A stretch of 64,000 bases of DNA, from contig NZ_QQOA01000012.1 in the NCBI RefSeq assembly GCF_003443895.1, forward strand, positions 1,294-65,293, in the 5' to 3' direction. Numbering within the stretch: the first letter of the stretch is position 1; each line of letters starts with the position of its first letter. Below the pieces are notes generated by a model. The model ran no database searches, was not told the DNA's origin, and saw only the letters and a program-made list of their open reading frames with translations. Both the position numbers and the translations under genes were made by a program. Of the stretch, positions 1 to 9,380 are shown one piece after another. The DNA is from Paraburkholderia phosphatilytica. GTDB lineage: Bacteria; Pseudomonadota; Gammaproteobacteria; Burkholderiales; Burkholderiaceae.

Positions 1-93
1 CACCCGGGAAACCCTTGCCTTCGGCTAACTCTTCCCCTTGCCGGGCGAGTAGAGGACTTTCACCTCCAAGTGAGTGCGCCCTGCCGGGCGCAC
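1..93 (-). mobile_element. Group II intron, 5' end (runs off the left edge)
   Basis: Read on the minus strand, the sequence from position 93 leftward starts GTGCGCCCGG, the GUGYG type of 5' boundary of bacterial group II introns. It continues with a GTGCGCCC/GGGCGCAC stem and a GGAGGTGAAAGTCC stretch, which resemble domain I of bacterial introns as I remember them. It lies 11 bases behind the ahpF terminator hairpin. Insertion after a terminator is known for bacterial class C introns, but the class cannot be fixed from 93 bases. The intron-encoded protein and the 3' end would lie left of the window. Confidence 0.75.
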
Positions 94-96
94 CCA

Positions 97-128
97 GAAA
101 AGCAGAAGCCGCCCCTGAAGGCGGCTTC
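97..128 (-). terminator. Rho-independent terminator of ahpF
   Basis: On the minus strand a perfect 9-bp stem (GAAGCCGCC/GGCGGCTTC, 105-128) with a 6-base loop is followed by TGCTTTTC. It lies about 60 bases past the ahpF stop and directly in front of the group II intron boundary, so it also forms the 5' exon of the intron. Confidence 0.8.
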
Positions 129-191
129 CTTATTTGAGCAACTCGTTCAGCAACTCGCTCAGCTACTCGTTCGGCAACCCGAAACCCTCGC

Positions 192-1784
192 TCAGGCTTC
201 CGCCAGCTCCGCCGATGCCTCAGCAGCCGCTTCGTCGAAGCTGTTGCGGATCAGGTAGTCGAACGCGGAGAGCAACGCCTTCGCGCCTTCGCCCACCGCG
301 ATCACGATCTGCTTGAACGGCACCGTCGTCACGTCGCCGGCGGCGAACACACCCGGCACCGACGTCGCGCCCTTTGCGTCCACCACGATCTCGCCGTGCT
401 TCGACAGTTCCACCGTGCCCTTCAGCCATTCGGTGTTCGGCACGAGGCCGATCTGCACGAACACGCCTTCCAGCTCGACGTGATGCGTGTCGCCCGATCG
501 CAGATCCCTGTACGCGATGCCGCTGACCTTCTTGCCGTCGCCGGTGATCTCGGTGGTCTGCGCTTCGGTGATCACCTTCACGTTCGGCAGGCTGCGCAGC
601 TTGCGTTGCAGCACTTCGTCCGCGCGCAGTTGCGCGGCGAACTCGAAGAGCGTCACGTGGTTGACGATGCCGGCGAGATCGATCGCCGCTTCGACGCCTG
701 AATTGCCGCCGCCGATCACCGCGACACGCTTGCCCTTGAAGAGTGGACCGTCGCAGTGCGGGCAATACGCGACACCGTGGTTGCGGTACTCGCGCTCGCC
801 TGGCACGTTGATTTCGCGCCAGCGCGCGCCGGTGGCGAGCACGATCGTCTTCGCCTTCAGCACCGCGCCGTTCGCGAGACGCACCTCGTGGATGCGGCCC
901 GGGATCAGCGCTTCGGCGCGCTGCACGTCCATCACGTCCACGTCATATTGCTTCACGTGCTGTTCGAGCGCGGTCGCGAACTTCGGTCCTTCCGTTTCCT
1001 GCACCGACACGAAGTTTTCAATCGCGAGCGTATCGAGCACCTGACCGCCGAAGCGCTCGGCCACCACACCCGTCGCGATGCCCTTGCGCGCCGAGTAGAT
1101 CGCGGCCGCCGCACCAGCAGGCCCGCCGCCGACGATCAGCGTGTCGAACACCGGCTTGTTTTCGAGTTCCTTCGCGGCACGCGCGCCGGCGTTGGTGTCG
1201 AGCTTCGCGAGGATTTCCTTCACGCCGCTGCGGCCCTGGCCGAACACTTCGCCGTTCAGGAAGAAGGTCGGCACGGCCATGATCTGGCGCGTTTCCACTT
1301 CGTTCTGGAACAGCGCGCCGTCGATCGCGACGTGGCGAATGCGCGGGTTGATCAGCGCCATCACGTTCAGCGCCTGCACGACTTCCGGGCAGTTCTGGCA
1401 CGACAGCGAGAAATATGTTTCGAACTCGAAGTCGCCGTCGAGTTCGCGGATCTGCTGGATCACCGCGTCGTCGAGCTTGATCGGATGACCGCCCACCTGC
1501 AGCAGTGCGAGCACGAGCGACGTGAATTCATGGCCCATCGGGATGCCCGCGAAGCGGATACCCGCGGCCTGACCGGGCTGGCCGATCGAGAACGACGGCT
1601 TGCGCTCGTCGTCGCCGCGCCGCTCGATCACGGTCACGCGCGCCGACAGCGTTGCGATGTCGTTCAGCAACGCCAGCAGTTCCTGCGACTTCGCGCTGTC
1701 GTCGACGGACGCGACGAGCTCGATCGGCCGGCTGACTTTTTCCAGGTACGTTTTCAGTTGGGTCTTGAGGTTTGCGTCGAGCAT
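192..1784 (-). CDS. ahpF: Alkyl hydroperoxide reductase subunit F
   Basis: AhpF is the NADH-dependent flavoprotein disulfide reductase that recycles AhpC. The 530-residue protein (E. coli about 521) has an N-terminal double thioredoxin fold with the CQNC pair at residues 129 and 132, the same numbering as in E. coli. An FAD dinucleotide motif (GGGPAG) and a second redox centre CPHC near residue 348 follow. The ATG at 1784 (MLDANLK) was chosen because it matches the family N-terminus; the frame stays open 16 codons further upstream. It lies 164 bases downstream of ahpC on the same strand and ends at a clear terminator. Cytoplasmic. Confidence 0.97.
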   Translation of the reverse strand: MLDANLKTQLKTYLEKVSRPIELVASVDDSAKSQELLALLNDIATLSARVTVIERRGDDERKPSFSIGQPGQAAGIRFAGIPMGHEFTSLVLALLQVGGHPIKLDDAVIQQIRELDGDFEFETYFSLSCQNCPEVVQALNVMALINPRIRHVAIDGALFQNEVETRQIMAVPTFFLNGEVFGQGRSGVKEILAKLDTNAGARAAKELENKPVFDTLIVGGGPAGAAAAIYSARKGIATGVVAERFGGQVLDTLAIENFVSVQETEGPKFATALEQHVKQYDVDVMDVQRAEALIPGRIHEVRLANGAVLKAKTIVLATGARWREINVPGEREYRNHGVAYCPHCDGPLFKGKRVAVIGGGNSGVEAAIDLAGIVNHVTLFEFAAQLRADEVLQRKLRSLPNVKVITEAQTTEITGDGKKVSGIAYRDLRSGDTHHVELEGVFVQIGLVPNTEWLKGTVELSKHGEIVVDAKGATSVPGVFAAGDVTTVPFKQIVIAVGEGAKALLSAFDYLIRNSFDEAAAEASAELAEA

Positions 1785-1948
1785 GGCTTGGCGTCCGGTT
1801 GACGTTCGATACGGGAAGCGGCAGACGTGCACCGTCCCGCGAAGCAGGGGCTTCGCAAAACGTTACGTGTCTGGGGAACTGCGCTGCGCTGCGCGGCGCC
1901 GCCGCTCGAGAACCGATGGCGGCGCCAGCTACAGCAGAACGTGATGCT

Positions 1949-2512
1949 TTAGATCTTGCCGACGAGGTCGAGCGACGGGGTCAGCGTTTCAGCGCCCGGC
2001 GTCCACTTCGCGGGGCAGACTTCGCCCGGGTGCGATGCGACGTATTGCGCAGCCTGCACCTTGCGCAGCAGCTCGCCTGCGTCACGGCCGATGCCGTTGT
2101 CGTGCACTTCGCACAGCTTGATCTCGCCTTCCGGGTTGATCACGAACGTGCCGCGCAGTGCGAGGCCTTCTTCTTCGATCAGCACGTCGAAGTTGCGCGA
2201 AATAGCCAGCGTCGGGTCAGCCAGCATCGGGTACTTGATCTTCTGGATCGTGTCCGACGTGTCGTGCCATGCCTTGTGCGTGAAGTGCGTATCCGTCGAC
2301 ACGCTGTAGATTTCCACGCCGAGCTTCTTGAATTCCGCGTAGCGGTCAGCCAGGTCGCCGAGTTCGGTCGGGCACACGAACGTGAAGTCCGCCGGGTAGA
2401 ACACGAACACAGACCACTTGCCCTTCAGGGTCTCGTCCGTCACGGTCACGAAATCGCCGTTGTGGTATGCGGTAGCCTTGAACGGTTTGATCTGGGTGTT
2501 GATGATCGGCAT
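1949..2512 (-). CDS. ahpC: Alkyl hydroperoxide reductase subunit C (peroxiredoxin)
   Basis: A 187-residue typical 2-Cys peroxiredoxin that reduces hydrogen peroxide and organic hydroperoxides. The peroxidatic Cys47 sits in TFVCPTE and the resolving Cys166 in GEVCPAKW, so both catalytic cysteines are at the positions of E. coli AhpC. The start ATG at 2512 is preceded by GAGGACG. It heads the ahpC-ahpF pair; AhpF regenerates it with NADH. A candidate OxyR site lies about 70 bases upstream of the start, consistent with peroxide induction. Confidence 0.98.
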   Translation of the reverse strand: MPIINTQIKPFKATAYHNGDFVTVTDETLKGKWSVFVFYPADFTFVCPTELGDLADRYAEFKKLGVEIYSVSTDTHFTHKAWHDTSDTIQKIKYPMLADPTLAISRNFDVLIEEEGLALRGTFVINPEGEIKLCEVHDNGIGRDAGELLRKVQAAQYVASHPGEVCPAKWTPGAETLTPSLDLVGKI

Positions 2513-2581
2513 TGCTGCGTCCTCATTGGTTGGTGGTGAGTGAACAGGACACAGTATGAAGAAACCCCTTAACTGGTGGAA

Positions 2582-2618
2582 GTTGATTGTTCAGATGGCT
2601 GTGATTGGCTTTACCTAT
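2582..2618 (-). promoter_or_regulatory. Candidate OxyR operator upstream of ahpC
   Basis: On the minus strand two half-sites, ATAGGTAAAGCCAAT (2618-2604) and ATCTGAACAATCAAC (2596-2582), are separated by exactly 7 bases, the geometry of the OxyR consensus ATAGNTNNNANCTAT-N7-ATAGNTNNNANCTAT. The first matches 8 or 9 of the conserved positions and the second about 5. A -10-like CATACT follows at 2559-2554. Confidence 0.6.
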
Positions 2619-2705
2619 TGAATTCTCCGTCACGCTATTTTAGTGCCATAACAGAACGCGTATCAGGGTTTGCCCGCCCCTTCGCAACACCCCGTCCAGT
2701 ATGGC

Positions 2706-4142
2706 TCAGAGCACTTTGCCGGGGTTCAGGATGTGGTTCGGATCGAACGCCTGTTTAATCGCTGCCATGGCTGCAAGTTCGTCAAGCGAACGTGAGACCG
2801 GCATGTACTGCCGTTTGAGCAGCCCGATGCCGTGTTCGGCCGAGACCGACCCCTTGTACGGCGCGAGCAGTTCGTAGACGAATGTGTAGACGTCGTCGTG
2901 CGGCACACCGGGCACCGAGTGGCCGTCCACCGTCACGTGCAGGTTCGAATCGCCGACGTGCCCGAAGAAGTACGAGCGGTTGCCGGGCCAGCGCGCATCG
3001 AGCGCCGCGCGGCACTCGTCGGTGAAGCGGCCGATCGCGCCGATCGGGACACTCACGTCGAAGTTGATCGGATCCATCCGCGAAGGAAACTCGGCCGTGC
3101 ATTCGCGGATCGCCCACAGGCCGCGCGCGTCGGCCACCGTCTGCGCGACCACCGCGTCGCGGATCGTGCCGCTGTCGAATGCCTGTGCGAGCAGCGCGGC
3201 GAAGCGCTCACCGGTGTCGTCGGCATCGAAGCCTGCGTGCTCGATCAACGCATAGAGCGGATGCGCGCGTTCGAACGGCGAGCGCCCTGCCGAGGTGAGC
3301 GCGACGCCGAAATCGAAGAAGTCCGGCCACATGATCTCGAATGCGCCGATGTCGTTGCCGAAGCGCGCGCCGAGTGCGCGCAGCAACTGCACCGCGGCGT
3401 CGTAGCTGTCTAACGCGACGAGCGCCGTATGACGTGCCGCGCGCGGCGGATGCAGTCGCAGCACCGCGCGCGTGATCACGCCGAGCGTGCCTTCGGAGCC
3501 GATGAACAGCTGCTTCAGGTCGTAGCCGGTGTTGTTCTTGACCATCTTGTTCAGCGAACTCAGCACCGTGCCGCTCGCGAGCACGACTTCGAGGCCGAGC
3601 ACCTGGTCGCGCGCGGTGCCCGACTGGATCACGCGGTTGCCGCCCGCGTTGGTCGCGAGATTGCCGCCGATCTGGCACGAGCCGCGCGCGCCCAGATCGA
3701 GCGCGAGTTCAAAGCCGGCCTCCGCGGCCGCGTCCTGCGCGGCCTGCAGCGTGGTGCCGGCTAGCACCGTCATCGTCGCGGCGGCAGTGTCGATTTCCTC
3801 GATGCCCACGAGCCTGTCCAGCGACAACGCGATGTCGCCTTCGCGCGGAATCGCGCCGCCCGCGAGCCCGGTCATGCCGCCCTGCGGCACCACCGGCTGA
3901 CGCGCGGCGTTGCAGATCGCGAGCGCCAGCGCGACCTGCTGCGTCGTGCGCGGCAACAGCAGCGCGGCGGGTCGCATCGGCGCATGGCGCGTGTAGTCGG
4001 TCATCGAACGCGCGCCGATAGCGTCGCCCGTGCGGATTGCGTCGTCGCCCAATGCGTCGCGCAGCGCGGCGATCGTCCGCGATACGGGTTGTGTCGCCGA
4101 TTCCGCGAGCGCTTCAGTGTCAGTCTGCTGCTTCGAAACCAT
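2706..4142 (-). CDS. FAD-binding oxidase, GlcD / D-lactate / D-2-hydroxyglutarate dehydrogenase type
   Basis: A 478-residue flavoprotein of the FAD_binding_4 plus FAD-oxidase_C type, which oxidises D-2-hydroxy acids. The N-terminal PCMH-type FAD domain (residues about 50-230) shows VVPQGGMTGLAGGA; the C-terminal cap domain carries HVGDSNLH and SAEHGIGLLK near the end, residues of the FAD and substrate site. The ATG at 4142 overlaps the oxygenase stop as TGATG; a GTG one codon upstream is the alternative. Overlap with the oxygenase gene suggests a two-gene operon. The substrate is not evident. I infer a role in catabolism of a compound brought in by the divergent ABC transporter. Confidence 0.88.
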   Translation of the reverse strand: MVSKQQTDTEALAESATQPVSRTIAALRDALGDDAIRTGDAIGARSMTDYTRHAPMRPAALLLPRTTQQVALALAICNAARQPVVPQGGMTGLAGGAIPREGDIALSLDRLVGIEEIDTAAATMTVLAGTTLQAAQDAAAEAGFELALDLGARGSCQIGGNLATNAGGNRVIQSGTARDQVLGLEVVLASGTVLSSLNKMVKNNTGYDLKQLFIGSEGTLGVITRAVLRLHPPRAARHTALVALDSYDAAVQLLRALGARFGNDIGAFEIMWPDFFDFGVALTSAGRSPFERAHPLYALIEHAGFDADDTGERFAALLAQAFDSGTIRDAVVAQTVADARGLWAIRECTAEFPSRMDPINFDVSVPIGAIGRFTDECRAALDARWPGNRSYFFGHVGDSNLHVTVDGHSVPGVPHDDVYTFVYELLAPYKGSVSAEHGIGLLKRQYMPVSRSLDELAAMAAIKQAFDPNHILNPGKVL

Positions 4143-5176
4143 CACGCCCGCACTCCCGGCGTCGCGCCCTGCTCCGCCTGTTCCGCCGCGCGCTTCTTGC
4201 GATAGCCCATCGAATCGTTGATCCGCCCGAGGATGTAGTCGCCCGCGGCGACTGGCGCATAGCGCACGTCGTCGACGGGTGTACCGAGTTCGCGCGGATC
4301 GACGATCGCGCCGTAGGTCGGGTCGTAGAACGTCGCGATCGAATAGCGCTCACGACCCGACGCGTTGATCACGCGATGCAGCGTCGAACGGAAGCGGTCG
4401 TTGGTCCAGCGCGCGAGCAGGTCGCCGACGTTCACGACAAAGCTGCCGGCAATGGGTGGCGCGTCGATCCACGTGCCGTTCGCGATTTCGCGCACCTGCA
4501 GTCCGCCGACGTTGTCCTGCCACAGCAGCGTGATGCAGCCGTAGTCGGTATGCGGCGCGACGCCGAACTGGTCTTCGTCGGACTGTGGCGGCTGCGGCGG
4601 GTAGTAGACCATCTGCGTGCGCTGCATCCGCTTCGTGTAGCGCGGCGCGAAGAAATGCTCTTCGATGCCAAGGCCATGCGCAACCGCGCGCAGCAGGTCC
4701 GCGCCGCACGCGCCGATTGCTTCGTAGTACGCATAGAGCGCAGGCTGCAGCGACGGCATGAAATCCGGCCAGTTGTTCGGCCCGCGCAGCGCCTGCCCCG
4801 CGAGCACGTCCGGATCGTCCTCGGGCAATTCGAGGCCGATGCTGAAGAACTCCTTGTAGTCGGGGCGCTTCGCCTGATACATCGTCGCGTCGCCGAGCGA
4901 ATTGAAGCCGCGATGGCGCGCGTTCACCGCGGCACGCCGTTTCGTTTCGACGGGATGCGCGAAGAACTCGCGCGCGGCGTTCGAGGCGCCATCGATAACG
5001 GCCTGCGGCACGCCGTGATTGATGATGTAGAAGAAGCCGATCGTCGTGCACGCGGCGTAGATTTCGCGGCCGATGCGCGCGAGCGCGGCCGCATCGCCAG
5101 TTCGCGCACCGGCGAAATCGATCACCGGAATGCCGGTGGCGGCATGACCTTCGGCAGAGGCAACGGACACCATCAT
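4142..5176 (-). CDS. 2-oxoglutarate/Fe(II)-dependent oxygenase, isopenicillin N synthase family
   Basis: A 344-residue dioxygenase of the DIOX_N plus 2OG-FeII_Oxy type. The N-terminal IPVIDFAG and GFFYIINHGVP segments are family hallmarks. The iron site is HTDYG near residue 210, and the distal His with RYSIATFYDP lies some 60 residues later. The ATG at 5176 follows a GGGAG and fits the family start; the longer reading frame upstream reads through the promoter and operator and was rejected. It is transcribed with the FAD oxidase (TGATG overlap) and diverges from the ABC transporter. Substrate unknown; an amino acid or its derivative is my guess from the neighbours. Confidence 0.9.
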   Translation of the reverse strand: MMVSVASAEGHAATGIPVIDFAGARTGDAAALARIGREIYAACTTIGFFYIINHGVPQAVIDGASNAAREFFAHPVETKRRAAVNARHRGFNSLGDATMYQAKRPDYKEFFSIGLELPEDDPDVLAGQALRGPNNWPDFMPSLQPALYAYYEAIGACGADLLRAVAHGLGIEEHFFAPRYTKRMQRTQMVYYPPQPPQSDEDQFGVAPHTDYGCITLLWQDNVGGLQVREIANGTWIDAPPIAGSFVVNVGDLLARWTNDRFRSTLHRVINASGRERYSIATFYDPTYGAIVDPRELGTPVDDVRYAPVAAGDYILGRINDSMGYRKKRAAEQAEQGATPGVRA

Positions 5177-5260
5177 GGGCTCCCCGCCCGACGCGCGGGC
5201 GCTCGTTTCGACTGGAGATTCGTGCTCGCGCGACCACCGCTGGCCGCGCGCTTCGGTAGT

Positions 5261-5289
5261 GGTATATACCGCCAAAAGCGATCCCGCAA
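5261..5289 (-). promoter_or_regulatory. Leftward promoter of the oxygenase operon with overlapping GntR/HutC-type operator
   Basis: On the minus strand TTGCGG (5289-5284) and TATACC (5266-5261) are 17 bases apart. The -10 lies inside the perfect palindrome GGTATATACC (5261-5270), which resembles the TGTATATACA core of HutC operators. A repressor bound there would cover the -10. Confidence 0.6.
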
Positions 5290-5381
5290 GCAGCAATGCG
5301 CGCACGTCCGACACTTCGCATCAGGGTTCGCGCCGATGGCGGCAAGCGATGTGCGCGAAGTATTTTTGACGCAGATTCAGC

Positions 5382-5391
5382 GGTATATACT
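5382..5391 (+). promoter_or_regulatory. Second GntR/HutC-type operator, transporter side
   Basis: GGTATATACT, 9 of 10 bases identical to the palindrome at 5261-5270, lies 121 bases away in the shared upstream region, in front of the transporter operon. It contains the -10-like TATACT. A TTGACG 14 bases upstream is too close for a standard promoter. Confidence 0.5.
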
Positions 5392-5464
5392 GCGGCGCAT
5401 GCCCTGCGTCTGCCGCTTTTTCCGCGCGCTCGCGCAACGTCCGCATTGCCACCCGGAGACCCTC

Positions 5465-6292
5465 ATGAAGATCCCTGCAGGCTGGAAAAGTTGTCTGATG
5501 CTGGTGACGTTGTGCGCCGCGAGCCTCTGCGCGCATGCCGAAGACGAACTCGCGAAAGTGAAGAAGTCGGGCGAGCTCGTGGTCGGCACGGAAATGCAGT
5601 TCGCGCCGTTCGACTTCCTCGAGAACGGCCAGCAGGCCGGCTTCAACAAGGATCTGTTCGCCGAGGTCGGCAAGGAACTCGGCGTCAAGGTGCGCTTCAT
5701 CGACCTGCCGTGGCCGAGCGTGCTGCCGGGCCTCGAAGCGGGCAAGTTCGACATGGTGGGCGGCCCGCTCACCGTCACGAAAGCGCGCATGGAGCGCTAC
5801 ACGTACACGCTGCCGATCGCCGACGCCACCGACGCGCTCCTCAAGCGCGCGAACGACGGCAGCATCAAGCAGTCGTCGGATATCGCGGGCAAGCCGGTCG
5901 GCGCCGGCAAAGGTTCCGCGCAGCTCGACCAGTTGAAGAGCTACGCCGCAACGCTGCCGAAGGCGCCGGACATCCGCGAATACGTCGACAACAACCAGGC
6001 TTACGCCGACCTCGCGGCGGGCCGCGTCGTCGCGGTCGCGAACTCGATGACCAACATCGCGTACGTCGCGAAGCAGCGGCCGGAAACGTTCGCGGTCGTG
6101 CAGCCGCCGTTCGGCGCGAAGGTGTATTTCGCGTACTGCCTGCGCAAGGACGCGGACAGCCAGCCGCTCGCCGAAGCATTCAACGCGGCGCTCGTGAAGA
6201 TGAACAAGGACGGTCGGCTCGCGGCGCTGCAAAAGAAGTGGTTCGGCGTCGCGATGGACGTGCCGTCCACGATGCCCACGCCGAACTACTGA
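5465..6292 (+). CDS. ABC transporter substrate-binding protein, polar amino acid family
   Basis: A 275-residue periplasmic binding protein (SBP_bac_3 type) that captures the solute for the two permeases that follow. A signal peptide covers residues 1-25 (KIPAGWKS, hydrophobic core, cleavage after AHA). The mature protein starts with the typical GELVVGTEMQFAPFDF segment. ATG at 5465 is the only start giving a proper signal peptide. First gene of a five-gene rightward operon (SBP, two permeases, ATPase, GntR regulator). Family members bind amino acids such as histidine, arginine, glutamine or cystine. Confidence 0.93.
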   Translation: MKIPAGWKSCLMLVTLCAASLCAHAEDELAKVKKSGELVVGTEMQFAPFDFLENGQQAGFNKDLFAEVGKELGVKVRFIDLPWPSVLPGLEAGKFDMVGGPLTVTKARMERYTYTLPIADATDALLKRANDGSIKQSSDIAGKPVGAGKGSAQLDQLKSYAATLPKAPDIREYVDNNQAYADLAAGRVVAVANSMTNIAYVAKQRPETFAVVQPPFGAKVYFAYCLRKDADSQPLAEAFNAALVKMNKDGRLAALQKKWFGVAMDVPSTMPTPNY

Positions 6293-6323
6293 CGCCTGAG
6301 CCGCGCACAGGGCTAGCCTCGCC

Positions 6324-6974
6324 ATGTTCAGCCTGACGGTCTTCATGCAGGGACTGCCGCTGCTGCTGCGCGCGGCAGTCGCGACGGTCTCGATCTCGCT
6401 CGCGGGGCTCGCGATCGGCTTCTTCGTCGCGGTCGGCATCTGCGCGGCGCGGCTGTCGGCGAATCGTTCGCTGCGCGCGTTCGGCGGCTTCTACGTGTTC
6501 TTCTTCCGCGGCGTGCCGATGCTCGTGCAGCTGCTGCTGTTCTACTACCTGTTGCCGTTCGTCGGCATCAACGTGCCGCCGCTCGTCGCCGCGATCAGCG
6601 CGGTGTCACTGTGCTCGGCGTCGTATATCGCGGAGATCCTGCGCGGCGGCTTTCTCGCGATCCCGCCGGGCCAGCTCGAAGCGGCGCGCATGCTGGGGCT
6701 CGGCCCGCTCGACATGCTGCGCAGAATTCAGGTGCCGCAGGCGTTCCGGCTCACGTTGCCTTCGCTCGTCAACGAAATGGTGCTGCTGATCAAGGCGTCG
6801 TCGCTGATCTCGGTGGTCGGCGTCGCGGAGATCACCCGCACCGCGCAGAACATCGCCGCGAGCACGTACCGGCCGCTCGAAGCGTATCTCGCCGCGGGCC
6901 TCATCTACTTCGCGATCTGCGGTTCGCTCGCGCTCGTCGCGCACGCGTGCGAGCACCGCTTGCGGCACGCCTGA
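6324..6974 (+). CDS. ABC transporter permease, His/Glu/Gln type
   Basis: A 216-residue inner-membrane permease of the HisM/GlnP type with about five membrane segments. It carries the EAA loop (LEAARMLGLGPLDMLRRI, residues about 120-137) that contacts the ATPase, and a PMLVQLLLFYY segment typical of this subfamily. It lies 31 bases after the binding protein and 10 bases before the second permease, so the two probably form a heterodimeric channel. Confidence 0.93.
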   Translation: MFSLTVFMQGLPLLLRAAVATVSISLAGLAIGFFVAVGICAARLSANRSLRAFGGFYVFFFRGVPMLVQLLLFYYLLPFVGINVPPLVAAISAVSLCSASYIAEILRGGFLAIPPGQLEAARMLGLGPLDMLRRIQVPQAFRLTLPSLVNEMVLLIKASSLISVVGVAEITRTAQNIAASTYRPLEAYLAAGLIYFAICGSLALVAHACEHRLRHA

Positions 6975-6984
6975 GGACCCGACG

Positions 6985-7647
6985 ATGCAGCAGTTCGATC
7001 CCACCGTCATCACGCACAACCTGCCCGAGATCGCGTCCGGTCTTGCGATGACGCTCGGCACGTGGATCGTCGGTGTCGCGCTCGGCATGCTGATCGGTTT
7101 CGCGATCGCGCTGCTGCAGCTCTTCTGCGGCCGCTGGGTGCGCGGTGTGCTGCGCGTGTATATCGAAGTGCTGCGCGGCACGCCGTTTCTCGTGCAGCTG
7201 TTCCTGCTGTACTACGGCGGGCCGTCGTTCGGCATCACGCTCGAACCGCTGACGGCCGGCGTGCTCGGCCTTGCGGTGTACGGCAGCGCGTATTTCGCCG
7301 AAGCATTCCGCTCCGGCTTCAGTTCCGTGCCGCCCGGCCATCTTGAAGCGGCCGCGTGTCTCGGCCTCACGCGCTGGCAGGCGGTGCGGCGCATTCAGTT
7401 GCCGCAGATGCTGGTGCTGATCGTGCCCGCGCTCGCGAACCTGACGATCGTGCTGAGCAAGGAAACCGCGGTGCTGTCGATCGTGACGGTGCCCGAACTG
7501 ACCTTCGTGCTGACCGGCATCGGCTCCGCGACCTTCGCGTTCGTCGAAACGCTGCTCGCGCTGTGCGTGTGCTATCTCGCGCTGGTCGAGCTGGCATCGC
7601 GCGCGGGCATGTGGGTCGAGGCGCGGCTCGAGCGCATGATGGCGTGA
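6985..7647 (+). CDS. ABC transporter permease, His/Glu/Gln type (second subunit)
   Basis: A 220-residue permease paralogous to the preceding one. It shows [18 protein letters not shown] and an EAA loop [18 protein letters not shown] near residues 115-132. It pairs with the upstream permease; the ATPase gene starts 17 bases downstream. Confidence 0.93.
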   Translation: MQQFDPTVITHNLPEIASGLAMTLGTWIVGVALGMLIGFAIALLQLFCGRWVRGVLRVYIEVLRGTPFLVQLFLLYYGGPSFGITLEPLTAGVLGLAVYGSAYFAEAFRSGFSSVPPGHLEAAACLGLTRWQAVRRIQLPQMLVLIVPALANLTIVLSKETAVLSIVTVPELTFVLTGIGSATFAFVETLLALCVCYLALVELASRAGMWVEARLERMMA

Positions 7648-7664
7648 TCCAACATGGTGAACCG

Positions 7665-8570
7665 ATGAACGCGATGACCGATCTCGTTTCCTCTTCTTCC
7701 GCAAGCACGGCGCCCTCGCCCGCCGCGACGGCGCCGCTCGTGCAGGTGCGCGGGCTGCGCAAGCATTTCGGCGAGCTCGAAGTGCTGCGCGGCGTCGACC
7801 TCGACATCGCGAAGTCCGAGGTGGTGTGCATCATCGGGCCGTCGGGTTCGGGCAAGAGCACGCTGCTGCGCTGTCTCGCCGCGCTCGAAACCTACGATGC
7901 CGGCGAGGTGCTGATCGAAGGACAACTGCTCGGCTATGCCGAACGCAACGGCCAGCGCGTGCGCGCGTCGCAGCGCGAGATCAACCGCGTGCGGCGCAAC
8001 GTCGGCATGGTGTTCCAGCAGTTCAATCTGTGGCCGCACCTGAGCGCGCTCGACAACGTGATGGAGGCGCTGCTGCGCGTGCGCAAACTGCCTCGCGATG
8101 AAGCGAAGCAGCGCGCTAACGCAATGCTCGAAACGGTGGGCCTCGCGCACAAGGGCGACGCGAAGCCGGCGAAGCTGTCGGGCGGTCAGCAGCAGCGCGT
8201 CGCGATCGCGCGCGCGCTCGCGATGGAGCCGCACATCATGCTGTTCGACGAGCCGACCTCCGCGCTCGATCCCGAACTCGTCGGCGAGGTGCTGCAGGTG
8301 ATGAAGCAGCTCGCGCGCGACGGCATGACGATGGCCGTCGTCACGCACGAGATGGGCTTCGCCGCGCAGGTGGCGGACAAGGTGATGTTCATCGACGAAG
8401 GCCGCATCGCCGTGCAGGGCAAACCGCGCGACGTCTTTCACGACGCACGGCAGCCGCGTCTGCGGCAGTTCCTGCAGAACTACTTCGACCGCAACGCGTT
8501 CTGGAGCCGCGAGGCCGACGAAAAGAACGATGTGGACGAAAGGAACGCAGCCGACGGAGCGGATGCATGA
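7665..8570 (+). CDS. ABC transporter ATP-binding protein, polar amino acid type
   Basis: A 301-residue ATPase that drives the transporter. All motifs are intact: Walker [11 protein letters not shown]-loop [10 protein letters not shown], signature LSGGQQQR, Walker [13 protein letters not shown], and switch His in VVTHEMGF. It has a 25-30-residue Ser/Ala/Pro-rich N-terminal extension before VQVRGLRK that is longer than in HisP or GlnQ. ATG at 7665 was chosen over upstream frame extension into the permease gene. Its stop overlaps the start of the GntR gene (ATGA). Confidence 0.93.
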   Translation: MNAMTDLVSSSSASTAPSPAATAPLVQVRGLRKHFGELEVLRGVDLDIAKSEVVCIIGPSGSGKSTLLRCLAALETYDAGEVLIEGQLLGYAERNGQRVRASQREINRVRRNVGMVFQQFNLWPHLSALDNVMEALLRVRKLPRDEAKQRANAMLETVGLAHKGDAKPAKLSGGQQQRVAIARALAMEPHIMLFDEPTSALDPELVGEVLQVMKQLARDGMTMAVVTHEMGFAAQVADKVMFIDEGRIAVQGKPRDVFHDARQPRLRQFLQNYFDRNAFWSREADEKNDVDERNAADGADA

Positions 8571-9349
8571 GCACGCCGCGCGCGAAGCCCGCAGCCGCGA
8601 GCGGTCCCGCTGTCGCTTCGAGCGCCGCGCCGCTGGCGCGCTACGAGCAGGTCAAGACCTACATCCGCGAGGCGATCGAAGCCGGCACGTGGCGCCCGGG
8701 CGACCGCATTCCGTCGGAGATCGATCTCGTCACGTCGTTCGGCATGTCGCGCATGACGATCAACCGCGCGCTGCGCGAACTCACGCACGAAGGCTGGCTC
8801 ACGCGGATGTCCGGCGTCGGCACCTTCGTTGCCGAGGCAAAGCCGCAGTCGACGCTGCTGATGATCGCGCACATCGGCGACGAGATCCGCGCACGCGGCC
8901 ATGAGTACACGTACGAAACGCTGCTCACGCAGCGCGAAGCGGCGCCGCTCGTCGTATCGAATGCGCTCGGGCTGCCGCAGGGCGCTTCGGTGTTCCACGT
9001 GATCTGCGTGCATCGCGAGAACGGCCTGCCGGTGCAGCTCGAAGACCGCTACGTGAACCCGGCCGTCGCGCCCGATTTCATCGCGCAGGACTTCGCGACG
9101 ATCCGGCCGTCCGAGTATCTGTTCGCGACGGTGCCCGCGCACGAGATCGAGCACGTGGTGGACGCGGCGCTGCCGTCGCGCTCCGAAGCCGAACTGCTGC
9201 AGGTGCCGGCGAGCGAGCCGTGCCTTACGCTGGTGCGGCGCACGTGGACGCATGGCGTCGCGGTCACGTTCGCGCGCTTTGTGCATCCGGGCTCGCGGTA
9301 CCGGCTGGGCTGCCGGTTCACGCCGGATATCGCGCAGCGGCAGAGTTGA
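8567..9349 (+). CDS. GntR-family regulator of the HutC subfamily
   Basis: A 260-residue regulator with an N-terminal winged helix (residues about 24-92; [31 protein letters not shown]) and a C-terminal UTRA ligand domain (about 110-255). The C-terminal part, including [10 protein letters not shown] and [14 protein letters not shown], is very close to HutC, the histidine-utilisation repressor that binds urocanate. No hut genes are nearby, so it is named by family only. It is translationally coupled to the ATPase gene by an ATGA overlap. I infer that it binds the GGTATATAC[C/T] sites at 5261 and 5382 and controls both arms of the divergent cluster, with the imported solute or a breakdown product as inducer. 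Confidence 0.9.
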   Translation: MSTPRAKPAAASGPAVASSAAPLARYEQVKTYIREAIEAGTWRPGDRIPSEIDLVTSFGMSRMTINRALRELTHEGWLTRMSGVGTFVAEAKPQSTLLMIAHIGDEIRARGHEYTYETLLTQREAAPLVVSNALGLPQGASVFHVICVHRENGLPVQLEDRYVNPAVAPDFIAQDFATIRPSEYLFATVPAHEIEHVVDAALPSRSEAELLQVPASEPCLTLVRRTWTHGVAVTFARFVHPGSRYRLGCRFTPDIAQRQS

Positions 9350-9380
9350 TCCGGAGGTGCGCACCGCCTGGTGCAGCCGC

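Noticed and set aside
1..93. Left-edge hairpins as an integron attC or tRNA
   Set aside because: The GTGCGCCC start and following domain I-like sequence fit a group II intron better; no cloverleaf or attC core.
4037..6292. 751-codon plus-strand frame over the oxygenase and binding protein
   Set aside because: Only its last part is the binding protein; the rest is antisense to the oxygenase and FAD oxidase.
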